Shown here: piece after piece, positions 13,117 through 22,366 of the stretch
Layout: the number at the start of each line of letters is the position of its first letter
How positions within the stretch are numbered: position 1 is the first letter of the stretch
NCBI RefSeq assembly: GCF_028200735.1
Contig: NZ_JAQKPV010000002.1
Span: 496,001 to 560,000, forward strand
Direction of reading: 5' to 3'
Length of the DNA: 64,000 nt
Source: Streptomyces sp. ACA25
GTDB lineage: Bacteria > Actinomycetota > Actinomycetes > Streptomycetales > Streptomycetaceae
Program-made: the position numbers and the translations under genes
Notes under the pieces: model-generated
Told to the model about the DNA's origin: nothing
The model's input: only the letters and a program-made list of their open reading frames with translations
Databases searched by the model: none

Positions 13117-14082
13117 ATGGAGCTGAGCAACCCGGGCCGGGCGCTGCTGATGGCCGCGGTCGGTGCCCTGGGTGCTGCCGCCCTCGGCGCCTGCAGCTCC
13201 GACGACACCGGCGGGCAGTACGACACCGTGGTGATCGTGCAGCCCGGCTGGACGGGAGGACAGGCCAACGCGGCGGTGGCCGCCCACATCCTGGAGCACG
13301 AGCTCAACGTTCCGGTGCGGCTGTGGCAGCTGAAGCAGCCGATGGCCTGGGACGCGCTCGCCGACGGCTCGGCGCACGCCGTGCTCGAGGACTGGGGCGG
13401 GGTGCCCGACAAGGAGGAGCTGTACGTCGGGAAGTACGGGGCCGTCGTCGCGGCCGGGGAGCTGGGGGTGGTCGGCCATATCGGCTGGTTCGTGCCCCGG
13501 CACTTCGCCGAGCGGAACCCCGAGGTACTGCACTGGGAGAACCTCAATGACTTCGCCGAGGATTTCCGGACCCCGGAGAGCGGGGACCGGGGCCGGCTGC
13601 TGCTCGGCCACCCGGATGACACCACCCACGACGAGGCACTCATCGACCAGCTGGGGCTGGACTACCGGGCCGTCCCGGCAGGGAGCGAGGACGCCCTGAT
13701 CGAGGCCGTCCGGGAGGCCGACCGGCAGGGCACACCCCTGCTCACCTACTGGTGGCAGCCGCACTGGCTGAACGCGGAGACCGATCTGGTGGAGGTGCAA
13801 CTGCCGCCGCACACCAAGGGCTGCCAGGACGATCCGGAACAGGTCGCCTGCGGCTACCCGGACATTCCGCTGCAGAAGTATCTGAACGCCGGGTTCGCCC
13901 GGGACGGCGGCGTGGCCGCGGAGTTCCTCACGAAGTTCCGGTGGACGACCGAGGAGCAGAACGAGGTCGCCCGGCTCATCGCCGCGGAACGAATGACCCC
14001 CGCGGGGGCGGCCGAGCAGTGGGTGCACGAGAACCCGGACCGGCTGGCCGACTGGCTCCCCGACGGAGGGGGCCGGGGCTGA
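13117..14082 (+). CDS. Second glycine betaine-type substrate-binding lipoprotein
   Basis: A 321-residue paralogue of the preceding binding protein, alignable over nearly the full length: VVIVQPGWTGGQANAAVAA, HAVLEDWGGVPDKEELY, GELGVVGHIGWFVP, TYWWQPHWLNAETDLVEVQ. The lipobox is LGAC with Cys26. The terminator before it and its own GGGGGA ribosome binding site indicate a separate transcript. It presumably feeds the same double permease, perhaps with another affinity or ligand; the divergence is inference. A bidirectional hairpin follows, then the convergent BCCT carrier gene. Confidence 0.87.
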   Translation: MELSNPGRALLMAAVGALGAAALGACSSDDTGGQYDTVVIVQPGWTGGQANAAVAAHILEHELNVPVRLWQLKQPMAWDALADGSAHAVLEDWGGVPDKEELYVGKYGAVVAAGELGVVGHIGWFVPRHFAERNPEVLHWENLNDFAEDFRTPESGDRGRLLLGHPDDTTHDEALIDQLGLDYRAVPAGSEDALIEAVREADRQGTPLLTYWWQPHWLNAETDLVEVQLPPHTKGCQDDPEQVACGYPDIPLQKYLNAGFARDGGVAAEFLTKFRWTTEEQNEVARLIAAERMTPAGAAEQWVHENPDRLADWLPDGGGRG

Positions 14083-14109
14083 CGGGCGGGCCGGGACACC
14101 CCGCCCGTC
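14081..14109. terminator. Shared terminator between convergent genes
   Basis: Ten-base perfect stem, GACGGGCGGG at 14081-14090 with CCCGCCCGTC at 14100-14109, overlapping the stop codon of the binding protein and 13 bases from the end of the BCCT gene. It can serve both strands. Confidence 0.65.
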
Positions 14110-14122
14110 AGCGGCCCGGCAC

Positions 14123-15895
14123 TCAGGGGTGCGGCCGGCCGGTGTCCGCGGCCCCTCCTTCCTCGTTGCCCGTCCCGGAGCCGGTGCCGTTCTGCGACTC
14201 CTCGAAGGCCGCGACGGCATAGCCGACCAGCTCGTCCTCCTGGCGCTGCGCCAGCGCCGCGAGATGGGCGGCGCGTTCCTCCCGGAACTGCTTCAGGGTG
14301 GCGAAGCACATGGCGATCATGACCAGGGTGAACGGCAGGGCGATGATGATCGCGGTGGTCCGCAAGGTGCCCAGGGCGTCCGTCCCGGTGACTGCCACCA
14401 GGAGCGCGATGGCCACCGCGCCCTCCACCGAGGCCCAGAACGCCCGGCTCCAGCTCGGCGGGTCCGGGTCGCCGCCCGAGGCGAGCATGTCCACCACGTA
14501 GGAGCCGGAGTCCGAGGACGTCACGAAGAACAGCACGACGAGCAGCACCGCGACCGCGGCGACGAAGGTGCCCGCTGGGAGCAGGTCCAGCAGTTGGAAC
14601 AACGCCCGGTCGGTGTCGACCGCCGCCACCTCCGGGTCGGTCAGCCCTTCGGGGTTGACCAGGTCGCCGCTCTCCGGGTCGCCGCGGACCTCGCTGATGG
14701 CCGCGCCGCCCAGCACGGAGAACCACACGAAAGTCACCGTGACCGGCACCAGCAGGACCCCGGCGACGAACTGACGGACCGTGCGGCCCTTGGAGATGCG
14801 GGCGATGAAGATACCGACGAACGGTGCCCAGGAAATCCACCAGCCCCAGTAGAAGACCGTCCAGCCGTCGACCCAGCTGCGGCCCTCGGACCCCTGCGAG
14901 GCTCCGGTGTCGAAGCTCATCCCTGCCAGGTTCTGCAGATAGAAGCCGATGTTGTCGACGAAGCCGGTGAGGAGGACGAGCGTCGGACCCGCCACGAGCA
15001 CGAACAGCAGCAGCCCGCCGGCCAGGCCCATGTTCACGTTGGAGAGCCACTTGATGCCCCGGGCGAGACCGGTCAGCACCGACACCAGAGCCAGCAGCGT
15101 GATCCCGATGATCAGCGCCACCTGCACCGCGGTGCCCGGGTCGTCGACCCAGCCGAGAGCGTCCATGCCGGCGGAGATCTGCAGCACCCCGAAGCCCAGT
15201 GAGGTCGCCACCCCGAACACCGTGCCGATGAGGGCGATCACGTCGATGACATCGCCGACCGCTCCCTTGACGCGGTCGCCGAAGAGGGGCTCGAGCGCCC
15301 AGCGGATGGAGACCGGACGGCCCCTGCGGTGCACCGCGTAAGCGATGGCCAGGCCGACCACCACGTAGATGGCCCAGGGGTGGAGCCCCCAGTGCATGAA
15401 GGTGTGGGACATCGCGAAGTCGGATCGCTCGGCGGCGAACTCCCCCAGCTCGGCATCGGCCGGCAGCGTCCCCGGTTTCGGCTCGGCGTAGAAGCTCAGC
15501 GGCTCGGCCACGCCCCAGAACATGAGCCCGATGCCCATGCCCGCGGCGAACAGCATCGCCAGCCAGGAGTGGGTGCTGAAGTCGGGGGTGTCGTGCGCCT
15601 TGCCGAGCTTGATGTCGCCGAACCGGCTCACGCCCAGCCAGATCACGAAGATGACGAAGAGTGACACCGTGATCATGTAGAACCAGCCGAGCCCGCCGAT
15701 GATTTCGGCGTCCACCCGTTCGACGACGTTCGCCGCCTCCTCCGGCCAGGCGACGGCCCACACCACGAACACCAGGATCAGCAGCGCGGAGGGCCAGAAG
15801 ACCCGCGGCGCGATCGAGGAGAACCGGGGCTGGGGTCGCGGCAGGGTCTGCTGCTGCGCGCCGCCCGGCGTGGCCGGCTGTCTGTCGGGTGCCAT
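14123..15895 (-). CDS. BCCT family choline/glycine betaine/carnitine transporter
   Basis: Secondary carrier of the betaine-choline-carnitine family, 590 residues with about twelve membrane segments. The family signature is clear: GMGIGLMFWGVAEPLSFY, MHWGLHPWAIY, and the aromatic-rich segment FYWGWWISWAPFVG followed by ARISKGRT. Charged cytoplasmic N- and C-terminal extensions are present, as in osmotically gated members. It is convergent with the second binding-protein gene and next to the betaine operon, so compatible-solute or choline uptake is the likely role. The start is ATG 15895. Whether it prefers choline or betaine cannot be decided from the sequence. Confidence 0.92.
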   Translation of the reverse strand: MAPDRQPATPGGAQQQTLPRPQPRFSSIAPRVFWPSALLILVFVVWAVAWPEEAANVVERVDAEIIGGLGWFYMITVSLFVIFVIWLGVSRFGDIKLGKAHDTPDFSTHSWLAMLFAAGMGIGLMFWGVAEPLSFYAEPKPGTLPADAELGEFAAERSDFAMSHTFMHWGLHPWAIYVVVGLAIAYAVHRRGRPVSIRWALEPLFGDRVKGAVGDVIDVIALIGTVFGVATSLGFGVLQISAGMDALGWVDDPGTAVQVALIIGITLLALVSVLTGLARGIKWLSNVNMGLAGGLLLFVLVAGPTLVLLTGFVDNIGFYLQNLAGMSFDTGASQGSEGRSWVDGWTVFYWGWWISWAPFVGIFIARISKGRTVRQFVAGVLLVPVTVTFVWFSVLGGAAISEVRGDPESGDLVNPEGLTDPEVAAVDTDRALFQLLDLLPAGTFVAAVAVLLVVLFFVTSSDSGSYVVDMLASGGDPDPPSWSRAFWASVEGAVAIALLVAVTGTDALGTLRTTAIIIALPFTLVMIAMCFATLKQFREERAAHLAALAQRQEDELVGYAVAAFEESQNGTGSGTGNEEGGAADTGRPHP

Positions 15896-16160
15896 ACGCG
15901 ATTCCCCTTCGCTGCTGGGTGAGCCCGGCCTGCGGGTCCGGACGCGGACGCGCCTGCCCGGACGGCCGGTCCCTCATGCCTCTTCTTGCGGCTTCCTGCA
16001 CGTTGCCACGGGAGAAGCGATCGGGACGGGGGGGCGCGGCCGTCGGTTCACCCGCCGGAAGCGGTCTCCTCCGGGGTGCAGCCCTTCGGGGGTACGGCCC
16101 GCCGGGCGGGGCGTCACCGGACGGGCGTCACCACCCACCGGCGGGGGGCCGGCCTCGGGG

Positions 16161-16553
16161 TCACCCGGCGGAGAAGCGCAGCAGGTCACTCATCCAGGGG
16201 AGGGACAGCCACGGCCGGGGCTGCGCCATCAGTGCAAGCAGCACGATGAGGGTGCCCAGCAGTCCGTAGGTCAGCACGTCGGTGAACCTCGACCGGACGG
16301 CCAGCATGCCGACAGCCGGCAACCAGACCCGCAGCGCCGCCCCGAGCAGCAGCGCCCCGCCGAAGAGGAGCAGTCCGATCCGGAAATCCCCGAGGATGAC
16401 CATCAGGCCGGCGAAGGCAAGGGCCAGCACCGCCAGCAGCGGCCACTGCCGGATCGGCGCCGGCGTACTGCCGTCGGTCACCCGGCGCCCGCCCTCGGGG
16501 CGGGCGGTGTCCCGGGTGATCTCGGGGAAGCGTCGTGATTTCCGCTCAGTCAC
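16161..16553 (-). CDS. DUF3017 membrane protein
   Basis: A 130-residue protein with a charged N-terminus and three or four hydrophobic segments ([49 protein letters not shown]). Its length and position directly after folD are those of the actinobacterial DUF3017 family, whose function is not known. The GTG start at 16553 overlaps the folD stop by eight bases, so it is translationally coupled to folD. A role connected with folate metabolism is not implied by the sequence. Confidence 0.8.
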   Translation of the reverse strand: MTERKSRRFPEITRDTARPEGGRRVTDGSTPAPIRQWPLLAVLALAFAGLMVILGDFRIGLLLFGGALLLGAALRVWLPAVGMLAVRSRFTDVLTYGLLGTLIVLLALMAQPRPWLSLPWMSDLLRFSAG

Positions 16554-17412
16554 GGCCGGCGCCCGCGGCCCGCTCGGCTGCCTCCACCACGTTCCGCAGC
16601 AGCATCGCGCGGGTCATCGGCCCGACCCCGCCGGGGTTGGGGGACAGCCAGCCGGCCACCTCGGCGACTCCCGGGTGGACATCGCCCTGGATCTTCCCGT
16701 GCTCGTCCCGGCTGACGCCGACGTCGAGCACGGCGGCGCCCGGCTTGACGTCCTCCGCCTTGATCAGGTGCGGTACCCCGGCGGCGGCCACCACGATGTC
16801 GGCCCGGCGCAGGTGGTCGGCGAGCCCGCGGGTGCCGGTGTGGCACTGGGTCACCGTGGCGTTCTCACTGCGGCGGGTCAGCAGCAGGGGCAGTGTGCGC
16901 CCGACCGTGGTGCCGCGGCCGACCACCACGACGTGCGCCCCGTTGATCTCCACCCCGTGGCGGCGCAGCAGATGGATGATCCCGAAGGGGGTGCAGGGCA
17001 ACGGTCCGGCCTCGTTGAGCACCAGCCGGCCCAGGCTCACCGGGTGCAGCCCGTCGGCGTCCTTCTCCGGGTCCATCAGCTCCAGTACCCGGTTGGTGTG
17101 GATGCCCTTGGGCAGCGGCAGTTGCACGATGTACCCGGTGCAGGCCGGGTCCTCGTTCAGCTCCCGCACCACCGCCTCGACCTCCTCCTGGCTCGCGGTA
17201 GCGGGAAGCTCCCGGCGGAGGGAAGCGATGCCGACCGCGGCGCAGTCGCGGTGTTTTCCGGCCACGTACTTCTGGCTGCCTGCGTCGTCCCCCACCAGCA
17301 CCGTGCCCAGGCCCGGGGTGATGCCACGGGCCCGGAGGTCCTCGGTGCGGGACGTGAGGTCGGACTTGATCGCGGCAGCGGCCGCCTTGCCGTCGAGAAT
17401 CTGGGCGCTCAT
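16546..17412 (-). CDS. folD: Bifunctional methylenetetrahydrofolate dehydrogenase / methenyltetrahydrofolate cyclohydrolase
   Basis: Interconverts 5,10-methylene-, 5,10-methenyl- and 10-formyl-tetrahydrofolate with NADP. The 288 residues match the family length. Motifs are the substrate segment [17 protein letters not shown] with the catalytic lysine in [27 protein letters not shown], the NADP-binding [13 protein letters not shown] and the C-terminal [15 protein letters not shown]. The start is ATG 17412 ([10 protein letters not shown]); an upstream in-frame extension has no homology. It forms an operon with the DUF3017 gene. Confidence 0.95.
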   Translation of the reverse strand: MSAQILDGKAAAAAIKSDLTSRTEDLRARGITPGLGTVLVGDDAGSQKYVAGKHRDCAAVGIASLRRELPATASQEEVEAVVRELNEDPACTGYIVQLPLPKGIHTNRVLELMDPEKDADGLHPVSLGRLVLNEAGPLPCTPFGIIHLLRRHGVEINGAHVVVVGRGTTVGRTLPLLLTRRSENATVTQCHTGTRGLADHLRRADIVVAAAGVPHLIKAEDVKPGAAVLDVGVSRDEHGKIQGDVHPGVAEVAGWLSPNPGGVGPMTRAMLLRNVVEAAERAAGAGRD

Positions 17413-17622
17413 GGGGCCATCTTCGCGGATGGCCGCGGCTCTCCACCAATCCGGCCGGGAATCATGTTGCATCTTCGCCACAGTCACCGAATCCGGCTGG
17501 ACAGGCGACTCGGGCAGGCGATCAAATGACCAGCGAGCCGCACGGGGGGAACCAGAGGTTCATGTCGCTCTCTCCGCTGCCTCAGTTTCCGCACCATCCT
17601 CGCAGTTGAGAAGGACTCGCAC

Positions 17623-18213
17623 ATGAGCTATCCCCCTCCGCCCGGCCCGGACCAGACGCCTCAGGGCCAGCAGCCTTACGGCCAGCAGCCCGGCTACGGC
17701 CAGCAGGCGCCCTACGGTCAGCCGGGCGGCCCGCCGCCGTTCCCCGGTCAGATACCCGGGCAGGGCTACGGCAACTACGGGCAGGGCCAGGCGGCCGTCC
17801 CGCACGCGTACGCCGGCTGGGGCGGGCGGTTCGTGGCTCGCATCATCGACTTTCTGATCTTCTACTCCGTGCCGGTCATCCTGATGATCATCGACTCGGC
17901 CGGCCTGGAGCCGGGCGAGGCCCCCGGCGGGCTGTACTACGTCGGCTCGCTGATCATGCTGGCCGCCTGGGTGTTCCTCGGCTACTTGGTGGGCACGACC
18001 GGGCAGACCCCGGGCCGGAAGGCGGTCGGCATCCAGGTTCTGAAGGAGACCACCGGCAAGCCGCTCGGATTCGGCATGGCCCTCGTCCGGATGCTGCTGG
18101 ACGTCGTCAACTCCCTGCCGTGCCTCCTCGGCTACCTGTGGCCGCTGTGGGACGCCAAGAAGCAGACCTTCGCCGACAAGATCGTCGGTAGTGTCGTGGT
18201 AAGGAAGAACTGA
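17623..18213 (+). CDS. RDD family membrane protein with Pro/Gly/Gln-rich N-terminus
   Basis: A 196-residue protein. Residues 1-60 are disordered repeats around QQPYGQQPGYGQQ. Residues 65-195 are an RDD domain: WGGRFVARIIDFLIFY with the Arg-Asp pattern that names the family, three or four membrane segments, and GTTGQTPGRKAVGIQVL. RDD proteins are small membrane proteins of mostly unknown role, some linked to transport. The ATG 17623 is preceded by GAGAAGGA. A second small membrane protein gene follows after 61 bases and is probably cotranscribed. Confidence 0.85.
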   Translation: MSYPPPPGPDQTPQGQQPYGQQPGYGQQAPYGQPGGPPPFPGQIPGQGYGNYGQGQAAVPHAYAGWGGRFVARIIDFLIFYSVPVILMIIDSAGLEPGEAPGGLYYVGSLIMLAAWVFLGYLVGTTGQTPGRKAVGIQVLKETTGKPLGFGMALVRMLLDVVNSLPCLLGYLWPLWDAKKQTFADKIVGSVVVRKN

Positions 18214-18274
18214 CGCACCCGCGAGGGCGGGTCCGTCCGACCCGTCCCACCCGTCCGGTACGTCTGGAGACACC

Positions 18275-18694
18275 GTGGCCGATCCGCATCCGCCCAAGGA
18301 CCGGCAGCCCTTGCCGGGGAAAGTCGCTCTGGCGCGCTCGCTGCTGTTCGCCGGCGGCGGAGTGGTGGGCCTGCTGGGCCTGCTGACGCTGATCAGTGTG
18401 ATCGGGGATCCCGACTCGGCCGCCGAGATCGCGGGGGTTCCCGCGTCCACGGTGGGCGCTGTCGCCACGCTGTACACGGTGTTCGGCGCGGTCGGCATCG
18501 TCCTGGCGGCCCGCTTCCGTACCGGCGGGAAGGTCTACCGGCTGGGCGGCATCGCCTGGTCCGGGCTGGGGATCCTCGTCGGAATCCTCACCTTCCCGCT
18601 CGGACTGCTGGTGACACTGGCGGCGGTGGTCGCGCTCTTCCTGCTGAGCGGGTCCGAGGCAGGTGACTGGTTCACGCGGGCCGGCGACCGGTAG
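18275..18694 (+). CDS. Small four-helix membrane protein, unknown function
   Basis: A 139-residue protein of unknown function with four predicted membrane helices (LLFAGGGVVGLLGLLTLISV, TLYTVFGAVGIVLAA, LGGIAWSGLGILVGIL, LGLLVTLAAVVALFLL) and polar ends. The start is GTG 18275, with TGGAGA upstream. It follows the RDD gene on the same strand and is closed by a very strong hairpin, which supports a two-gene unit. I do not recognise a named family. Confidence 0.7.
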   Translation: MADPHPPKDRQPLPGKVALARSLLFAGGGVVGLLGLLTLISVIGDPDSAAEIAGVPASTVGAVATLYTVFGAVGIVLAARFRTGGKVYRLGGIAWSGLGILVGILTFPLGLLVTLAAVVALFLLSGSEAGDWFTRAGDR

Positions 18695-18739
18695 TCCGGC
18701 GGCATTGTCCCCACCGGACACATGTGCCACAGCCCTGCA

Positions 18740-18770
18740 CGAGGGCCGCTCCCCCCGGGAGCGGCCCTCG
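18740..18770 (+). terminator. Strong terminator after the RDD unit
   Basis: Perfect 13-bp stem, CGAGGGCCGCTCC at 18740-18752 with GGAGCGGCCCTCG at 18758-18770, five-base loop. Confidence 0.8.
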
Positions 18771-18884
18771 TGGCGTGTTCATGTCCAGGATGTTAATCAA
18801 CTCGCGTAGAACTTGACATGAACGCGTTACTTTGGCCGTCAACAATCCGTCAGGTAACCCCCACACCCTTCCGGGAGGTACCTG

Positions 18885-19532
18885 ATGTTCCGCCCGTCCT
18901 TCCTGCCCCGCGGCCGACGCCTCAGCGTCCTGGTCACCGCGCTCGCCGCGGCCCTGCTGTTCGCACTGCTCGGCCCACCCGCGTCCGCCGCACCTCCGCG
19001 CATCCCCTCGGCCGCGGTCGCCCAGACCGAACTCAACTCCCTGCGGGTGGCCGCCGAGACCTCCATGGCCGGCTACTCCCGCTCCCTCTTCCCGCACTGG
19101 CGCACCATCAACGGCTGCTCCGCCCGGCAGACCGTCCTGAAGCGGGACGGTCGCAACGTCGTGGTCGACGGCAACTGCCAGCCGACGTCCGGCACCTGGT
19201 TCAGCCAGTTCGACGGCGTCACCCTCACCAGCGCGTCCCAGGTCGACATCGACCACCACGTGCCGCTCGCCGAGGCCTGGCGCTCCGGGGCCAGCTCCTG
19301 GTCCACCGACCGCCGCCGGGAATTCGCCAACGACCTGTACTGGCCGCAGCTGATAGCGGTGAGCGCGAGCTCGAACCGCTCCAAGGGCGACCAGGACCCG
19401 GCCGACTGGAAACCGCGCGCGGCCTTCCACTGCACCTACAGCCGGATGTGGATACGGGCGAAGTACCAGTGGAACCTGGCGGTCGACCCGGCGGAGAAGT
19501 CGGCGCTTCAAACCATGCTCAATACGTGCTGA
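18885..19532 (+). CDS. Secreted HNH nuclease family protein
   Basis: A 215-residue protein with a Sec signal peptide (basic start, hydrophobic core LVTALAAALLFALLG, cleavage near ASAAPP). The mature part has the HNH/GmrSD C-terminal-like nuclease pattern: CSARQTVLKRDGRN, DIDHHVPLAEAW with the metal-binding histidines at 124-125, and NRSKGDQDPADW. Four cysteines could form disulfides outside the cell. Extracellular DNA degradation is the likely role. The ATG 18885 has GGGAGGT upstream and a TTGACA element lies about 70 bases before it. A lipoprotein paralogue sits at 44691. Confidence 0.85.
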   Translation: MFRPSFLPRGRRLSVLVTALAAALLFALLGPPASAAPPRIPSAAVAQTELNSLRVAAETSMAGYSRSLFPHWRTINGCSARQTVLKRDGRNVVVDGNCQPTSGTWFSQFDGVTLTSASQVDIDHHVPLAEAWRSGASSWSTDRRREFANDLYWPQLIAVSASSNRSKGDQDPADWKPRAAFHCTYSRMWIRAKYQWNLAVDPAEKSALQTMLNTC

Positions 19533-19533
19533 G

Positions 19534-19812
19534 ATGTCCGGCATGAGTAATGCCAGCGACATCAGTGAACGCAACACCGTCTTCCGCCCGCCCCGCGGCG
19601 GCGTGATGACCAAAGAGGTCGGTGTGGTCACCGGCGAGCTCGAGCTCCACACCCGCGCCGAGGAGGACGGCACCCTGGTACTGCGGATCCGCTACGCGGG
19701 AGCCGACGAGTGGTACACCCCGGAAGGCGGCCCCTACCGCCTGTACGACCCCCGGGACCACGAGGTGCTGCACGACGTGCTCGTCACCCTCCTGCACCGC
19801 CCTCAGCCCTGA
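19534..19812 (+). CDS. Small hypothetical protein
   Basis: A 92-residue protein of unknown function, starting one base after the nuclease stop, so coupled to it if this ATG is used; a second in-frame ATG lies nine bases further on. The N-terminal 25 residues look disordered. The rest could form a compact beta sheet (GVVTGELELHTRAEEDGTL, VLRIRYAGADEWYTPEG). I do not recognise the family. It lies just before the remnant of an ATPase gene. Confidence 0.55.
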   Translation: MSGMSNASDISERNTVFRPPRGGVMTKEVGVVTGELELHTRAEEDGTLVLRIRYAGADEWYTPEGGPYRLYDPRDHEVLHDVLVTLLHRPQP

Positions 19813-19876
19813 CCCCGGCCCGGGCGCTCGGCCACCCCGGCCGGGGCGCCCGGGCGCTCGGGGACCGCGGACCCCG

Positions 19877-20671
19877 CCGGCACTGCCTTTCGTCGAGGCC
19901 GAGTGCACCGACCCGGCGTCTCCGCTCTTCAGCGTTCCGGAAGCCGCCCTGCTCGCCGAGTTCCCGGCACCCGACCAGGCGCGCCGGGTACTGGAGGCTG
20001 TCGGCAGCGGAGAACGCACGCACGCCAACATTGCCGCTGCGGCGGGGAGCCGCAGCGGAGCGATGCCGTCCGGGGCGCTTTCGCCACTGTTGCGGCGCCT
20101 CACCGAGGAGAAGCGGGTACTGGCGGTGGACACACCGCTGTCGACCAGGCCGGGCAAGCCCGCGCGCTACCGAGTGGCGGACAGCAACCTGCGCCTCTAC
20201 CTCGCGGCCCTGCGCTCCGCGCAGGAACTCACGCGACGCGGCCGTCCCGAAGCCGCCTTCCATCTGGTGCAGAGGCGCTGGACCACGTGGCGTGGCCGGG
20301 CCGTCGAGCCGCTGGTCCGGGAGTCCCTGGAAATCTCCGCACTGGCCGGAGCACTGCCGTGGCCGGAGGCCGAGGCTGTGGGCGGCTGGTGGAACCGGCA
20401 GTTCAGCCCGGAGATCGACCTGATCGGCGCGGACTGCTCCCCGGTTGCTCACCGTCTGTTCGTCGCCGGATCGATCAAGTGGCTCGCGTCCCCGTTCGAC
20501 CAGCATGACCTGTCCGCCCTCCGGCACAGCACCACACCGTTGCCCGGCTACGACCCGGGAGCGACAGGTCTGATCGTGGCTTCCCTGTCCGGCACCGACG
20601 CACACCTCGACGCCACGGCCATCAGCCTGATCTGGGGGCCGACGGACATCGTCGCCGCCTGGCAGACATAA
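19877..20671 (+). pseudogene. C-terminal remnant of a DUF234-type ATPase
   Basis: About 265 codons with homology-like features of the C-terminal half of AAA ATPases of the DUF234 group: a winged-helix segment (TEEKRVLAVDTPLSTRPGK), then the nuclease-like RWTTWRGRAVEPLVRESLE and FSPEIDLIGAD, ending in IWGPTDIVAAW. The N-terminal ATPase with its P-loop is absent. The frame continues upstream only into low-complexity Pro/Gly sequence that overlaps the preceding gene, and no start with a ribosome binding site is present. This is best read as the scar of a deletion; a functional short protein is less likely. Confidence 0.65.
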
Positions 20672-20804
20672 GGTCGGCGGTTCTTCGCAGCTTCGTAGAA
20701 CAGGACGGGCCCGGTTCCCCAGCGACGGGACGCTTCCGCGCCGGTCGACGACCGCGAGTCTGCTGACCGCCGCGCTCGGCACAGCGGGGATGGGCCGGGT
20801 CACG

Positions 20805-22265
20805 TCAGGTGCTGGGGCGGATGTTGGCGTTGTGGTGGAAGAGGTTGCCGGGGTCGTGGGCGGCCTTGACGGCGGCGAGACGTTCGAGGTTGGGGCCGTA
20901 GCCCTCGTGCAGGAGTCGCTCGCCCTCCTCCAGGAAGCCGGGGAAGTTGAGGTACACGCCACCGGAGGAGTAGGAGCTGAGGTCGGAGAAGGTGTCACGG
21001 ACCCAGGCCACGTTCGCGGCCGTGTCGTTCTCCTCGTCCCAGTTTCCCTCGATGCCGAACAGATACGGCATCCCGCGGTTGGCGAAGGCGGTGTCCTGCT
21101 CCCCGACGCGGGCCATCGCGTCGCCCTGGAACCAGACGTCGATGGTGGAGTCGGGGGACGGGGAGGCGGCGGCGCGGACCACCAGGTGCTCGATCAGCTC
21201 GTCGCCGAGCTCCGGTGCGTTGACCGACTTCCAGTAGTAGCGGCGGCCGTTCGGGAAGTCCTCGTCCAGGACCTGCTGGGCATCCGTGTAGGGCATGGTG
21301 CCGCTGAGGTCGGCGAAGGGCTCGGCGACCTCGCGGAGCGGGCGCAGGGCCCGTTCGCCTTCCTCCGGATCGCCGGGAAACAGGGCGAGCACCGCGACGA
21401 AGAGCTGTCCGTGTGTTTCCGGCGGGAAGTCCCCGACCGCCGGAATCCGGCCGAGCACGCCGATGGGAGCGGCCTGGCCAGGCATCTCGGCCACATGGCG
21501 CTCGCAGGCCCTCAGCACGTCCCGGGCCCGGTCCGCGGGGTAGTAGACGTGGCAGAAGTGGACCTGCGGGCCCACGGGGTGCAGGCGGTACTCCAGCACG
21601 GTGGCGACGCCGAAGTTGCCGCCACCGCCCCGGACGGCCCAGAACAGATCCGCGTGCGTGTCCTCATCGACGGCGATCAGCCGGCCTTCGGCGGTGACCA
21701 TCTGCACGGACACCAGGTTGTCGCAGCTCAGTCCGTACTTCCGCCGGAGCCAGCCGATTCCGCCGGACAAGGTCAGGCCGGCGATCCCGGTGGCGGACAC
21801 GACGCCCAGCGGGGTCGCGAGCCCGTGCCGCTGGGTCTCCCGGTCGACGTCACCCAGGGTGCAGCCGCCCTGCGCCCGCACGGTGAGCCCTTCGGGGTCC
21901 ACTTCCACCCTGGTCATCTCCGAGAGGTCGGCGACCAGACCGCCGTCGCACAGTGCCTGGCCCGCGACGCCGTGCCCGCCGCCGCGGACGGCCAGCGGCA
22001 GTCCGTGGTCGCGGGCGAAGTGCACCGCGGCCACGACGTCCGCGTCCCCGTGGCACCGCGCCACCAGGGCCGGATGCCTGTCGATCATGCCGTTCCAGAG
22101 TTCCCGGGCGGGGTCGTACCCGGCGTCACCGGGTCGCAGAAGCTCTCCCCGCAGGACGGCGGCGAAGGCGTCGAGGAGCTCAGCGGCGATGTCCGGCTCC
22201 TGCGGTCTCCGTCCACCGTTCCCGCTCATCGGTGTGCCGCCGCCGGCGCTGCGCGATCCACTCAT
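20805..22265 (-). CDS. FAD-binding (BBE-type) oxidoreductase
   Basis: A 486-residue flavoprotein of the berberine-bridge-enzyme/PCMH group. FAD is probably attached through His98 in AVRGGGHGVAG; the second covalent cysteine of true BBEs is not evident in TLSGGIGWLRRKYG, so attachment is probably single. The C-terminal BBE segment reads YGPNLERLAAVKAAHDPGN. Such enzymes oxidise sugars, alcohols or secondary metabolites; the substrate is unknown. ATG 22265 is chosen because GGAGGTG lies eight bases upstream. It is the second gene after the SpoIIE-type gene on this strand, 101 bases apart. Confidence 0.85.
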   Translation of the reverse strand: MSGSRSAGGGTPMSGNGGRRPQEPDIAAELLDAFAAVLRGELLRPGDAGYDPARELWNGMIDRHPALVARCHGDADVVAAVHFARDHGLPLAVRGGGHGVAGQALCDGGLVADLSEMTRVEVDPEGLTVRAQGGCTLGDVDRETQRHGLATPLGVVSATGIAGLTLSGGIGWLRRKYGLSCDNLVSVQMVTAEGRLIAVDEDTHADLFWAVRGGGGNFGVATVLEYRLHPVGPQVHFCHVYYPADRARDVLRACERHVAEMPGQAAPIGVLGRIPAVGDFPPETHGQLFVAVLALFPGDPEEGERALRPLREVAEPFADLSGTMPYTDAQQVLDEDFPNGRRYYWKSVNAPELGDELIEHLVVRAAASPSPDSTIDVWFQGDAMARVGEQDTAFANRGMPYLFGIEGNWDEENDTAANVAWVRDTFSDLSSYSSGGVYLNFPGFLEEGERLLHEGYGPNLERLAAVKAAHDPGNLFHHNANIRPST

Positions 22266-22366
22266 GGTGGCCACCTCCAGGCTTCCAGCGTCCTGCCGTC
22301 CGGGCCATCGCGCCATCCGGGGTCATCGCAATGATCCACCGGGACCCCCGTGGCCCGGGTGCACGG

